Positions 1-8,989 are shown, numbered from the stretch's first letter. The stretch is DNA of 56,424 nucleotides from an uncultured Actinomyces sp. (GCA_938041695.1 CALISI010000004.1:1-56424); one strand, 5' to 3'. The notes: generated by a model from the letters alone, not told the origin. Numbers and translations are program-made.

Positions 1-178
1 AACCAGCACGAAACACTCAGAATGCTGCGCAACCATCACGCACATCCTCCCACCCATATTCCCATAACCGCACGGATGTGCATGCCCAGCCCCGGCCTCG
101 TCCATTCCTGTAGACGATCACGACGGGAGGCCGCCGAGTCAGTTACGGGGTGAACCCACCGAGTGCATCAGACGTTTC
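1..178. other. Non-coding window edge
   Basis: No convincing reading frame, RNA gene or hairpin was seen between the window edge and the stop codon of the helicase gene. A copy of the intergenic motif CCCGGCCTCGTC, which recurs several times in this window, lies near 91-103. Confidence 0.5.
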
Positions 179-3108
179 CTACAGGAGCCGATCCAACGCC
201 TCGCGGATCTTCTGCTCCTCCCCGGATCCGATCGTGGGCAGACGCAGGACGGGAACTCCATACGCGGACATGATCGAATCTTTGAGGCCGTCGCGCTTCT
301 GCTGCTTCTGGCTCATGCCGTGGAACGTCCACCCGTCTACCTCGATGGCAAGGAGAAGGCGCTTCGTCACACGCGAGTACACCCCGAAGTCGAGCGCGCT
401 GTCCCGGAACACGAAAGCTCGCTGGTCCTCGTTCAAGCGGCGCGTATTTGGCAATGCATCCCGCAGGAACACTTGGGTCTGATACCCAAAGCGCGCGTAC
501 CTGGGTTCTGCGAGCACATCTCGCAGGCATTGTTCCGCGACATTTTCTGCGGGCGAGCGTCGACGATCAGCCCACTTAACCTGAGAATACCGCTCGAGCG
601 ACTCGCTATACGCGTTGTAGAGGACGTCGAAAATGGACACGATGTCCGACTGGACGACGGCGCTCGGATCGCACATCTCGATGTACTCGAGCAAGGCTCT
701 CACGTTTCGGCTGAGACGGACTCCCCCATGCGTGGTCACGACGACGAAGCGGTCTTTGGCTCGCGACACAATCACGTTCGTCAGGGCATCCGCGTCGTAG
801 AAGGCTTGCGGGGCCGAGCGGTCGTTGGCGTTGAGGACTGTGGACAGGATGATCGTGCCCGCACCGCGCCCCTGGAATTTGTGCGCGGTCTCCGCCAGCC
901 ATCGGGGATGAGCCCCATCGCCGAGGCCGCCACGAATCCTTTTACTCATATTCGTTGCCTGTGCCCGAAACGGAGTCACGACGCCCACCACGAAGTCGCC
1001 CGACTCGTCTGTCCCCTCGAGCTCGACGCCGTCCCGGATGCTGCGCACATCCTCAAGGTCGGTGACGATGTCGATTTCCCGCTGCGAGAAGAAGCCACTG
1101 CCGCGCGATGGGCGTCGCGCGTGGTTTCCGGGCGCTGCATAGATGATCGCGAGCGGATCGGGTGCATCGTCGGCAGGGACGCGCATCGGAATGAGCTGAC
1201 CACCGTAGTACATACGGTTGCAGAACTCGATGATCGCGGGATGACACCGGTAATGTTCCTTGAGCAGAGTGCTCGGCACCTGCGCCGACTCCGGCATTAT
1301 TTTGATGGAGTCGAGCAGCGAGAGCGAACGGACGTCGAAGCGCGGCGTGGGCGGCTCCTGCTTGCTCTCATCCCACCCCTGGAAGATCGGGCCGAGCTGC
1401 TTGTCGTCACCAACGATGACAGCGTTACGGGCCTTGCTCAGTGCCGCCATCCCCTGGGGGAGCAGAACCTGAGAGGATTCGTCGATGATGATCCAGTCGA
1501 GCAGCACTTCCTCCGCCAGGTTGTTCCGGATCGAAAAACACGTGGATGCCACAACGGGGTAGGTGCGCAGGAGGATATCCGTCTGCCGCTTGAGCCGCTC
1601 GGTTGGGCTGAGGCGGCTCGGACGCTCGCGCATGAATCGGCTGAGCAAGGCGGCATCCAACGCTTCGCGTGAGTGGCGGCGATACTGCGCGCTCACTTCG
1701 ACGAGGCCGTGGCGGGCAGCGCGGGCCTCGGCTTGCTCGATGCGGTCGGATAGTTCTTGCTCGTTGGCCCGGTAGAAGGCGAGCTGGAGCGCCGACTGGA
1801 CGTGCGGGTCTCCCAGGTCAACGCCCTTTAAGGAGCCGTAAACGAAGTAGCGACGCACCCGCTCGATGAAGCCCCGAGGACCACGCCCCACCCTCGGCGC
1901 GCAGCGAGCGAGGGCAAGCAGGTCACCGATGACCCCAGAGCGGCGCCTCGAGATAGCCAGATGAGAGATGTCCGCAATCGAGCGGCGACTCTCCTGTACC
2001 TTTTCCTCAAAAAGACGCTGCTCACGCTGAGCCGCCGTCAGCTGCGCGCGGATCTTCGGAATGTCTCGAGCATCCTCCCATAGAGCGACGAGGCGATCTT
2101 CTTCGACCCGCAGCGCAGTCTCGTCGGCTCCGGCAGGCGCATCCGACGACGCAGCGGACGCCTTGCGAGCCCACGCTTCGCGCCTCTGTTCAAGGACACC
2201 CTCACGCTCGTGGAATTCCTTGACGCGCTTCGTTTTCCCGAGGTTCGCGACGAGGAAGCCGTAGCCTTCCTCCGTCAGCTTGTCGACGACGTTGTCGACC
2301 GCAGAGTTCGCCCCCGCGACGACGCCGACGGTCTTGCCTTGCGCGATCAGGGAGGCGATGAGATTGAGGATCGTCTGCGTTTTACCCGTACCGGGAGGCC
2401 CGTCGATGATGGACAGTTGGTGTGTGAGCGCGGCTCGAATCGCGTTGCGCTGATCGATATTGGAGGGGAAGGGCATGATCAGTCGATCGCTCGCGCCCGT
2501 CTTCGTGGAGGACGTACCGGCGAGGAACGCTTCCAGGGCGGAACGACGCGGCGCCTGAGGGAGCCATTCCCACACGTTCGCGAGGATCGCCTCGGGCAGC
2601 ATCTTCTCACCGCTCACCCAGCGGGGATAGTGGGCTGTCGGGTTGAGCGTCGCCCCAGCTCGTCGAGCCTGCGCGCGCACTTCCTCGCGGACGTAGTTGA
2701 GGGTGGCGGCGTTTTGTCGATCCTCCGCTGTCGCGTACCTTACCCGTACTTCGTCGTGCCCGTAGCGATGGAGTTTAAGCGTGCCGTCAGCCGTGCGGTA
2801 CGCGAGCGTGTAGCGAGGATCGCGCGGGTGGCCGGAGCGGCGGAGCGTCCAGATGATTTCAACGTTGTTCCGGCGCTGGCCGCCGATCCGAACCTCATCG
2901 AGTGCGTCGACTGTTCGACGCTCGACCTGGTCGTAGAGGCGCGCCCTCTCCTCGCCGTATGGAAACTCTTTGCTGCTGGTGGTGTAAGTGACGACGATGC
3001 GCTTCCCGTCGCGGCGTGCCTTCGCGATTTTCCAGGTCTCGTCCTGCCAGGTCAGCGTTTTTTATCGCGAATCAGTACGTGCATCGTGCGCGGATCGACG
3101 GGCTCCAT
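179..3108 (-). CDS. SF1 helicase with C-terminal nuclease-like domain, frameshifted near the 5' end
   Basis: This is a superfamily 1 (UPF1/DNA2-like) helicase fused to a C-terminal Vsr/DUF559-like nuclease fold. Visible motifs are Walker A GPPGTGKT (about residue 237 of the repaired protein), IIIDESSQ, VGDDKQLGP, HYRCHPAI, TAHKFQGRG and the VSRAKDR motif VI. Near the C terminus LDFGVYSR and IEVDGWTFH resemble the PD-(D/E)xK core. An ATG at 3108 opens MEPVDPRTMHVLIRDKK and hits TGA 19 codons in. Re-reading one A of the A6 run at 3058-3063 joins it to a frame open to 179, and the joined product, about 977 residues, reads as continuous protein (DKKTLTWQDETWKIAKAR). Without slippage only internal starts such as GTG 2680 remain. 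It could be a decayed gene, a phase-variable gene, a slippage-expressed gene or a sequencing error. The gene is divergent from rmuC. A role in defence is inferred from architecture and neighbours. Confidence 0.72.
3058..3063 (-). other. A6 homopolymer at a frame junction
   Basis: On the coding (minus) strand the bases read GAT AAA AAA CGC TGA in the starting frame. A -1 slip after the tandem lysine codons reads ACG CTG ACC TGG and enters the long helicase frame. Tandem AAA codons are known slippage sites for RNA polymerase and ribosome, although the base before them is T, so this is not a perfect X XXY YYZ heptamer. Confidence 0.6.
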
Positions 3109-3230
3109 GCCACTCCCCCTTGAGTTTTACACCCAGGATAGGCGACTTATCAGACCGGCGGTAGGTTGTTGAACACCCACGTTGAGCCGGGCCGGACGCA
3201 GATGTGCACGGCCGTTCGTAGACTGCGCGC

Positions 3231-4430
3231 ATGGGTATGTCGCTTGTTTTTCTCCTCGTTGGTCTAGTGGTTGGCGCGCTCCTCGGGTACGTGGGCGCGG
3301 TGGCACGCCGGGCGTCGACGCCTGACCAGGCAGGCACGCTGCGCGCGGAGGTTGCCCGCTGGCAGGCGCGCGCAGAAGAGCTCTCCCGGCGGGTCGATTC
3401 TGCCGAGGCCCGCTCACAGGGTGATGCTTCCGTCTTTCAGGCGCTCGCCCCCGTCCGAGCGCAGTTGGAGCAGATGACGCAGCGGGTTGATCAAATGGAG
3501 CAGATTCGCGCGCGTCAGCACGGCGCCCTCGCCGAGCAGCTGCGCGAGTCCGCGAGGCGCGAGGTCGAGCTTGCGCGCACGACCGCCTCCCTGGAGGGAG
3601 CTCTGCGGTCGCGTAGCGCACGCGGCACGTGGGGCGAGGTCGAGCTCGCCCGCATCCTGGAGGCTTCCGGCATGATGCCGCACGTGGACTTCGCGGAGCA
3701 GCGTTCGATTGGCTCGCTCACTCAGGGACGAGGCCGGGGCGCAGTTTCATCGTCGGGCGACCTCGGCCGTCCCGACGTCACGATTCACCTGCCCGGGCAG
3801 GGGTTCCTCGCGCTCGACGCGAAAGCCCCCATGGACGCGTACCTGCGGGCGTGCGCCATTGAAGAGAGCGGAGAAGACGCCGAATCTCGACGCCGCGCCG
3901 AGCTGTCGGCACATGCAAAGGCGCTGCGCTCTCACGTCGAGGCTCTGGCTGGACGCGACTATGCGCAGTCGCTTGGCGCGTCACCCGAGCTGGTCATCTT
4001 GTTTGTCCCATCCGAGGCCGCACTGTCGGCGGCACTGCGCACTGATGCATCGCTCCTGGACGACGCGATGGCCCGAGGCGTGGCCCTATGCTCCCCCATC
4101 AAGCTACTGGCGGTCGCACGCACGTGCGCCACCGCGTGGGCGCGGACGTCCATCAACGAACAGGCGGACCAGGTCATCGCGCTCGGCCGCGAACTGTACG
4201 AGCGCCTCGGCGTCGTCGCTGGGCACATGGAAAACCTGGGCAAGCACCTGGCCAAGACCGTGGACTTCTACAACAAGACCGTGTCGTCCATGGAAAGCCG
4301 CCTCCTGGCCAGCGCACGGTCCGTGAGCGCACTTGAGGAGGCCTCGAAAAAGACCATGACGGTCACGCCCATCGACCCGGATGCCGCCAAGGTTCGCTCC
4401 TTCACGAAGCCGGAGTTGACGGACCAGTAA
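3231..4430 (+). CDS. rmuC: DNA recombination protein RmuC
   Basis: RmuC family proteins are membrane-anchored coiled-coil proteins with a nuclease-like fold that limit recombination at inverted repeats. The protein has 399 residues. An N-terminal membrane helix (about residues 3-22, LVFLLVGLVVGALLGYVG) is followed by a coiled coil to about residue 125. The conserved core contains GTWGEVELARILEASGM and, around residue 200, LALDAKAPMDAYL; the family-typical tail KTVDFYNKTVSSME lies near residue 345. The start ATG is about 120 bases from the divergent helicase start, so the two genes share one promoter region. Its last 29 bases overlap the end of the convergent mcrC, so expression of the two may interfere. 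Confidence 0.9.
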   Translation: MGMSLVFLLVGLVVGALLGYVGAVARRASTPDQAGTLRAEVARWQARAEELSRRVDSAEARSQGDASVFQALAPVRAQLEQMTQRVDQMEQIRARQHGALAEQLRESARREVELARTTASLEGALRSRSARGTWGEVELARILEASGMMPHVDFAEQRSIGSLTQGRGRGAVSSSGDLGRPDVTIHLPGQGFLALDAKAPMDAYLRACAIEESGEDAESRRRAELSAHAKALRSHVEALAGRDYAQSLGASPELVILFVPSEAALSAALRTDASLLDDAMARGVALCSPIKLLAVARTCATAWARTSINEQADQVIALGRELYERLGVVAGHMENLGKHLAKTVDFYNKTVSSMESRLLASARSVSALEEASKKTMTVTPIDPDAAKVRSFTKPELTDQ

Positions 4431-5457
4431 GCGTGTCGGCGATCCCATCCAACTGTGCGCGGATTTCGTCAAAGGGGCGGTCCAGGTCGAGCGTCGTCGC
4501 GCCGATTCGGTTGCCACTCATGCGATAGCTGAAGTCGGGCTGGACGTCCTCGTCGGTCGTGGCGTAGAGGAGCATGCCCGACACCTCAACGCTCTCCCCC
4601 GCGCGCTCGAAGGCAATCTGTTTGTTCTTCACGTACGCGAAAATCTGATACAGGTTCCCCGAATGCACGGTTTTCTTGTCGAAGTTGCTCTGCATTGTGG
4701 ACTTGTAGTACTTCGCGTCGATGATGAGCACGCGGCCGCGAGCGCTCAGCGTGATATCACTGCGCATGGCAGGCAGGCCCTCCGAGGCCTCGTCGTCCAG
4801 TGCCCACTCAATGAAGGACGCGCTGGCGCTCAACTGCGGGTGCTCTCTGCGGTAATACTCGAGGATGAACTTCTCGTAGAGGCGGCTCATGCGCTGCTCG
4901 TCGAAGAAATCCATCATGCGCGTGGTGCCGTCACTCTGGGTTTGGAGCAGTCCCTTCACGACGAGCCAGCACACCGCCATCAGCATTCGGTACGTGCGGT
5001 TGTTGCGGTCGTAGCGCATGTTCCAGTCGACCGTACGCAGATCGATCTCGCGAACGTCCGCGAAAAACACCATGAGCTTTTTCAGGCTCTTTTTGCGCGC
5101 CTTCGAGATATCCGAACGCACCAGCAGCGCGACCGTCGCCTTGATGGTGCGATTCATCGTCGTGTCGACGCTGAACTCGTCGTAGGAGCACACCAGCCGG
5201 CGGCGCAGGATCGCCTGCGATTTCACGGACTCTGTGACCTCGATTTTGCCGCGCAGGGAGGAGCGCGCCTCGGTCCGACTCACGTACTCCTGCCCGAGGC
5301 CTCGTTTGAGTTGCAGGGACACGCCTCGCTCGAGGATGGCGGCGCACAGCTCGGCGGCGTTGTCGAAATCCTCCGTGGCCACGGCGCGGTAGCCCTGCTC
5401 GGTGAGCGCCGAGAAGGCGTAGGCGAGCATGTGGAAGATGTTGCGGACGCGAATCAC
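4402..5457 (-). CDS. mcrC: McrC-like restriction endonuclease subunit
   Basis: McrC is the nuclease partner that the McrB motor recruits to cleave DNA carrying modified cytosines. The first residues, IRVRNIFHMLAYAF, match the usual McrC opening. A PD-(D/E)xK-type core is visible as MRSDITLSARGRVLIIDAKYYK split around residues 245-265. I chose GTG at 5457 because it overlaps the mcrB stop as GTGA, with AGGAC 8 bases upstream; GTG at 5487 would add ten residues that do not look conserved. At about 351 residues it is close to family length. The overlap implies translational coupling with mcrB. Its 3' end overlaps rmuC on the other strand. Confidence 0.87.
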   Translation of the reverse strand: MIRVRNIFHMLAYAFSALTEQGYRAVATEDFDNAAELCAAILERGVSLQLKRGLGQEYVSRTEARSSLRGKIEVTESVKSQAILRRRLVCSYDEFSVDTTMNRTIKATVALLVRSDISKARKKSLKKLMVFFADVREIDLRTVDWNMRYDRNNRTYRMLMAVCWLVVKGLLQTQSDGTTRMMDFFDEQRMSRLYEKFILEYYRREHPQLSASASFIEWALDDEASEGLPAMRSDITLSARGRVLIIDAKYYKSTMQSNFDKKTVHSGNLYQIFAYVKNKQIAFERAGESVEVSGMLLYATTDEDVQPDFSYRMSGNRIGATTLDLDRPFDEIRAQLDGIADTLTGPSTPAS

Positions 5458-7619
5458 CGCAGCGTCCTGCGCAGCCTGTCGGTCCACTCGCGGACCTTTC
5501 CGGGCTCGTCGAACCAGTATTCCTTGAGCATCGGGATGAGCTCGTAGTCCACGATCGAGGCCAGGGCCGCGTCAGTGCAGGAGTCGGCGTCCATGTTGCA
5601 GAAGTAGCTGTGGCCGATGCAGAAGCCGTCGCCGAGAGACTCGTCCTCGGCGATCGCACGGTTGAGGGATTCCACCTCGCGCACCAGGGCCTCGAACCTC
5701 GGATTATCGAGGCCGGAGCAGTAGTCGCGGAAGCCCTCGGAGTCGAAGGCGGGGCGCAGTTCCACAAAGGCGAAGCGGCGGCGCAGCGCGTAGTCGAGCA
5801 TGGCGAGGCTGCGGTCAGCCGTGTTCATCATGCCAATGATGTGGACGTTCTTGGGCACGTAGAAAAGCTCGCGCGAGTAGAGGAGCTGGAGTTTGTATCC
5901 TCGCTTATCGCTCTCGATGAGCATGAACAGCTCACCAAAGATCTTGGAGAGGTTGCCGCGGTTAATCTCGTCGATGATGAAGAAGTAGTCGTTCTCCTCA
6001 TCATCGGCAGCCTTCTTACAGAAGGAGTAGAAGGCACCCTTGACAAGCTCAAATCCCGCGCCGGAGGGCCGGTATCCCTCGATGAAGTCCTCGTAGGAGT
6101 AACTCTGGTGGAATTGGACCAGCATGACGCGTGAGGCATCCTTAACCCCCATCATCGAGTAGGCAAGGCGCTTGGCGGCGTAGGTCTTTCCTACACCAGG
6201 CGCTCCCTGCATGATGATGTTCTTCTTCGTGCGCAGCAGCCCCACGATCGCGTCGTAGCGTTCCTCGGGCATGTAGACCTCGTTGAGGAATTGCCGGGTG
6301 GAGTACTCCGGGAAGATGACAAGTGGTTCCTCGCTCTCAACGTCGTCGTCACTGTCCTCGAAGAACGTCTCAATGCGAGAAAGGAGTTCAGGGTAGTCGG
6401 TGATCTCGGTGAGGGTCTTCATCGGGAGCTGTTGATCACTTCGCCAGCTTCCCTGACGCTTCCACGACACCTCGCGCAGGTGCGGGTATTCCCCACCATC
6501 CGGGTCATAGACGTAGTCACCCATGACGACGCCACGGCCGATGATCTCCTTCAGGCCGCGTTTCACGAAAATAACGTCGCCTGGCTTCATCTCATTCGCG
6601 AACTGCCAGACCGCCCGCGCCGAATTCGTCTGGGACGTATTATCGTCGCGAGTTTCGAGCAGGCGTTGACGCATCTCTTCCTTAGTGGCGTACCCCCTCA
6701 GATCACCGAGCTGATGCCACCCCAGCCCCATAACGCCACGCTCGTAGAACTCTTCCCACATGCAGGCGCCCCTGCCGGGTGCGTAGAGCCAATAGCGCAC
6801 GGTCTCCACGTCGGCATCCCCCAGGGCAGCCGCCTGAGTAACTTCTTCCTTGTCGTTGTCAGCCTCTTTGTTCTCACGGTTGACCAGTTTGGAAGGGCGC
6901 AACACGCATGCGGAGAGCTCGGGGAAGGTTGTGTATGCGTATTGTCCCTTCTTCATAGCACCCCGGATCATGTTGCACCACATCAAATAGTCAGAGCCGG
7001 TTCCGATACGTCTGATGGAACCCGCCCATGTTCCGATTAGCTCGGGCATACGCCCGGGAATGCTGAGAAACTGACGGTCTCGTAACCACAAGTTAGCGTA
7101 CGTATACGGGCGAACCCAGAATAGCCCCATCGTAATGTTCCAGCTGACCCCTTCCTGCTTAACAGCAGAATCGAAGTAGGAGCAGAAATTAGTTTCGTCG
7201 ATTACATTTGGCTTGTCCGCATAGCGGAGCGCACAGGCGAAGAGTAGCCACAAGGTGTCGATCTCAGCCTCAGTATTCCTTGCGCTGTCAGAAAACCTTG
7301 CATTTCTACCACTCAGGGCTGGGATGACAGATAAGTCCTCCGGTATCGCAGCGACCACCCGAAAGTGCCGAGCCATACCCAGCGCAACCCTCTCGCGGTC
7401 TAATTTGGACATGGTTCGATTAAAGAGTCCAAAGACCGTAAACGGATCAATATCCGTCGGATCACCACTGGAATCGAGCGTCGGCAGAGCCATTCCGATC
7501 TGCGCGTAGACCCGCCGCAGAGTTGCAATGAGCGCCTGCCGATCACCCTTGAAGGCAAGCAGCTTGTCTGCTAGTTCCATGTAGAAGCTGGTCCACGAGT
7601 ACTGGCTATCCGTCGTCAT
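5454..7619 (-). CDS. mcrB: McrB-like AAA+ GTPase with EVE/PUA-like reader domain
   Basis: This is the AAA+ motor and DNA-recognition subunit of an McrBC-type modification-dependent restriction system, 721 residues. Residues 1 to about 250 form an N-terminal domain that I cannot name (start WTSFYMELADKLLAFKGDRQ). About 275-430 resembles EVE/PUA-like domains (RYWLYAPGRGACMWEEFYE; PGDVIFVKRGLKEIIGRGVV), which in this family bind modified bases. The AAA+ module follows: Walker A GAPGVGKT (about 470), Walker B FFIIDEINRGNLSKIFGE (about 545) and the McrB signature MNTADRS (about 598). The 5' part (about 6800-7600) is clearly lower in GC than the core genes of the window, which suits acquisition by transfer. 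It is the promoter-proximal gene of the mcrBC pair. Confidence 0.9.
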   Translation of the reverse strand: MTTDSQYSWTSFYMELADKLLAFKGDRQALIATLRRVYAQIGMALPTLDSSGDPTDIDPFTVFGLFNRTMSKLDRERVALGMARHFRVVAAIPEDLSVIPALSGRNARFSDSARNTEAEIDTLWLLFACALRYADKPNVIDETNFCSYFDSAVKQEGVSWNITMGLFWVRPYTYANLWLRDRQFLSIPGRMPELIGTWAGSIRRIGTGSDYLMWCNMIRGAMKKGQYAYTTFPELSACVLRPSKLVNRENKEADNDKEEVTQAAALGDADVETVRYWLYAPGRGACMWEEFYERGVMGLGWHQLGDLRGYATKEEMRQRLLETRDDNTSQTNSARAVWQFANEMKPGDVIFVKRGLKEIIGRGVVMGDYVYDPDGGEYPHLREVSWKRQGSWRSDQQLPMKTLTEITDYPELLSRIETFFEDSDDDVESEEPLVIFPEYSTRQFLNEVYMPEERYDAIVGLLRTKKNIIMQGAPGVGKTYAAKRLAYSMMGVKDASRVMLVQFHQSYSYEDFIEGYRPSGAGFELVKGAFYSFCKKAADDEENDYFFIIDEINRGNLSKIFGELFMLIESDKRGYKLQLLYSRELFYVPKNVHIIGMMNTADRSLAMLDYALRRRFAFVELRPAFDSEGFRDYCSGLDNPRFEALVREVESLNRAIAEDESLGDGFCIGHSYFCNMDADSCTDAALASIVDYELIPMLKEYWFDEPGKVREWTDRLRRTLR

Positions 7620-7656
7620 GGTCTCACACTATCACCCAGGTGACCGGCGACACGAT

Positions 7657-7704
7657 CACGGCTGGGCGGCGTCCTCGCGTGACCCGGCCGTTTCCTCATG
7701 AGAG
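7657..7704. repeat. TA-border repeat, copy A (most diverged)
   Basis: This is a 48-base segment with the core CCTCGCGTGACCCGGCC, related to copies at 8368-8415 and 8990-9037. It lies just past the vapC stop and upstream of mcrB. Similarity to the other two copies is roughly 70 percent by eye. Confidence 0.5.
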
Positions 7705-7714
7705 TTCATGTGCG

Positions 7715-8086
7715 TTACTCAAAGTCCGCCGCCACACCCGCGTCGCGCGCGGCCTGACGCAGGCGCTTGCCGCGTGTCCACAGTGACACGCCAGGGGTCA
7801 CGACAGCGCTCGCCAGGAGCGCCGCATCGACAGCACTGAGGCCCCTGCCCCACAGCCGCCGCTCCTCGACGAGGTGCCGTACACCTTGATCGTCCACGTT
7901 GAGAACGAACATCAAGCGCTCGAGTGCTTTCAGGAAGACCGAACGATCCTTGAGGTTCCCCAACGCAAGCTCGGTGATAATGCTCTGATGCACGCACACC
8001 TGGTCGCGTTCAAGCAGATCGACCAGGAGCGGCTCAGTTCTTCGCAGGTGATCAATCCAGATACTCGTGTCAACGAGGACTCTCAT
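7715..8086 (-). CDS. vapC: VapC-type PIN-domain toxin
   Basis: A PIN-domain ribonuclease toxin of 123 residues, the usual VapC size. The acidic residues expected of the metal site are Asp6 (VDTSIWIDHL), Glu39 (IITELALG) and Asp86 (LSAVDAALLASA). The late motif reads LWTRGKRL, with Gly where many family members have Asp, so one acidic ligand may be missing and activity is uncertain. The start ATG at 8086 overlaps the stop of vapB as ATGA, the classic antitoxin-toxin coupling. Cleavage of tRNA or rRNA is known for the family; the target here is unknown. Confidence 0.88.
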   Translation of the reverse strand: MRVLVDTSIWIDHLRRTEPLLVDLLERDQVCVHQSIITELALGNLKDRSVFLKALERLMFVLNVDDQGVRHLVEERRLWGRGLSAVDAALLASAVVTPGVSLWTRGKRLRQAARDAGVAADFE

Positions 8087-8277
8087 GCGTGCTCTCGACT
8101 CCGAGGCACGACCTCCGCCGCCGGATCACTGCCGCCGAGCGCAGCGAGCTGCCGTCCAGTCTCAATGCGGACGAGGAGCTCAACCGCGTCCCTAATCAAA
8201 GCGGATCGTTCGCTGATCCCAGTCAGTTCCTCAGCGCGCGCAAGCAGATCATCATCGAGTGTCACAGTGGTTCTCAT
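8083..8277 (-). CDS. vapB: VapB-type ribbon-helix-helix antitoxin
   Basis: A 64-residue antitoxin. The N terminus MRTTVTLDDDLLARAEELTG is a ribbon-helix-helix DNA-binding fold, and the remainder (LIRDAVELLVRIETGRQLAA) would bind and neutralise VapC. ATG at 8277 was chosen because GGTGGAGGTAAGC stands immediately before it, giving an excellent ribosome binding site; longer in-frame starts lack one. Family members repress their own operon through a palindrome near the start; I did not identify a convincing operator. Confidence 0.87.
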   Translation of the reverse strand: MRTTVTLDDDLLARAEELTGISERSALIRDAVELLVRIETGRQLAALGGSDPAAEVVPRSREHA

Positions 8278-8367
8278 GCTTACCTCCACCCTCAGCATAA
8301 CACCACAGCGATCATCAGTTGATTCGGATTCTGATGCAGCTTCTAGTCCACCCAGCTCACGTAACAG

Positions 8368-8415
8368 CACAGCCGGGCCACGCCCTCGCACGACCCGGCC
8401 ACGGCCTCGTCAGGA
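8368..8415. repeat. TA-border repeat, copy B
   Basis: Core GCCACGCCCTCGCACGACCC, nearly identical to the copy at 8990-9037. It lies between vapB (upstream side) and the 3' end of the higA-like gene. About 35 of 38 core bases agree between copies B and C by eye. Confidence 0.65.
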
Positions 8416-8426
8416 ACACCCACGCC

Positions 8427-8735
8427 TCAGGCGACTTCCACCGTCGCAAGCGGAACGATTCCGCTCAGCGCATCCCCCAGCGCGTCTTCGGCACGATCGA
8501 GCTCGTAGCGCATCTGCAGGTTCATCCAGAACCCCGGGGTCGTACCGAAGTAGCGGGACAGCTGCATCGCCGTATCAGCCGTAATCCCGCGCTTCCCGTG
8601 GACGATTTCATTGATACGACGGGGCGGAACATCGATAGCGACGGCAAGCTTGTGCTGCGTAATTCCGAAGCCCTCAATATAGTCCTCCATGAGGACTTCA
8701 CCCGGGTGACTCGGAGCAATCTTAGTGGTAGTCAA
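8427..8735 (-). CDS. higA: HigA-family (XRE) antitoxin, apparently orphan
   Basis: A 102-residue helix-turn-helix antitoxin of the HigA/VapI group. Diagnostic stretches are APSHPGEVLMEDYIEGFGIT, the HTH VAIDVPPRRINEIVHGKRGI and FGTTPGFWMNLQMRYELD. I place the start at TTG 8735, giving MTTTKIAPSHPGE, because AGAAGGGG lies 9 bases upstream and this matches the usual N terminus; ATG codons further up add unconserved residues. In intact higBA loci the toxin gene comes first and ends over the antitoxin start. Here the preceding frame ends in GVEIVDYH, the typical HigB terminus, but no full toxin gene is present. The protein may still act as a repressor. Confidence 0.83.
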   Translation of the reverse strand: MTTTKIAPSHPGEVLMEDYIEGFGITQHKLAVAIDVPPRRINEIVHGKRGITADTAMQLSRYFGTTPGFWMNLQMRYELDRAEDALGDALSGIVPLATVEVA

Positions 8736-8820
8736 CGATCTCAACCCCTTCTGTACCAGTATCATCCAGGCCGTCACCCATCACGAACGTGTTCGGAGAG
8801 ATACCGCCACTGAACGGCAC
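8722..8820 (-). pseudogene. Possible remnant of a higB toxin 3' end
   Basis: In one frame this stretch reads FVMGDGLDDTGTEGVEIVDYH before TAA. HigB/RelE-type toxins commonly end in VEIVDYH at exactly this position, overlapping the higA start. Upstream the frame is broken by TAG and TGA (about 8826 and 8835) and no HigB core (WRI/F plus hydrophobic strands) can be read. I therefore call a 3' remnant, with low confidence. Confidence 0.35.
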
Positions 8821-8895
8821 CCCCTATGGTTCTCAACGACCCAGTGCTACCATCCTACTAACCGCGTCGGGCTTGGACCGGCGCACTCTACTACG

Positions 8896-8924
8896 GGGAT
8901 CCTCGCCATCACGGCGAGGATCCC
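8896..8924. terminator. Perfect 12-bp stem hairpin
   Basis: GGGATCCTCGCC and GGCGAGGATCCC form an uninterrupted 12-bp stem with a 5-base loop. On the plus strand it is followed by TTGGTATTTC, only moderately T-rich. It lies in a roughly 300-base stretch without a convincing gene (8821-9115) that also holds one repeat copy. It may end transcription of the small membrane protein gene at 9116-9559. Confidence 0.55.
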
Positions 8925-8989
8925 TTGGTATTTCAAGAGCATCGCACACTTCGTCACGCAGACGTACCTACTCCTCTCACCATAAGCAA

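Noticed and set aside
320..1672. Long plus-strand open frame of 450 codons
   Set aside because: It is the antisense of the helicase gene, has no family motif and arises from the high-GC third-position bias; the minus-strand frame carries all helicase motifs.
2210..3172. Plus-strand open frame of 320 codons over the helicase 5' end
   Set aside because: The opposite strand gives continuous helicase-like protein through this interval once the A6 slip is allowed; the plus frame has no recognisable content or ribosome binding site.
8821..8924. Possible small structured RNA or tRNA upstream of higA
   Set aside because: Only one long hairpin is present; no cloverleaf, no T-arm consensus and no known RNA motif can be drawn.
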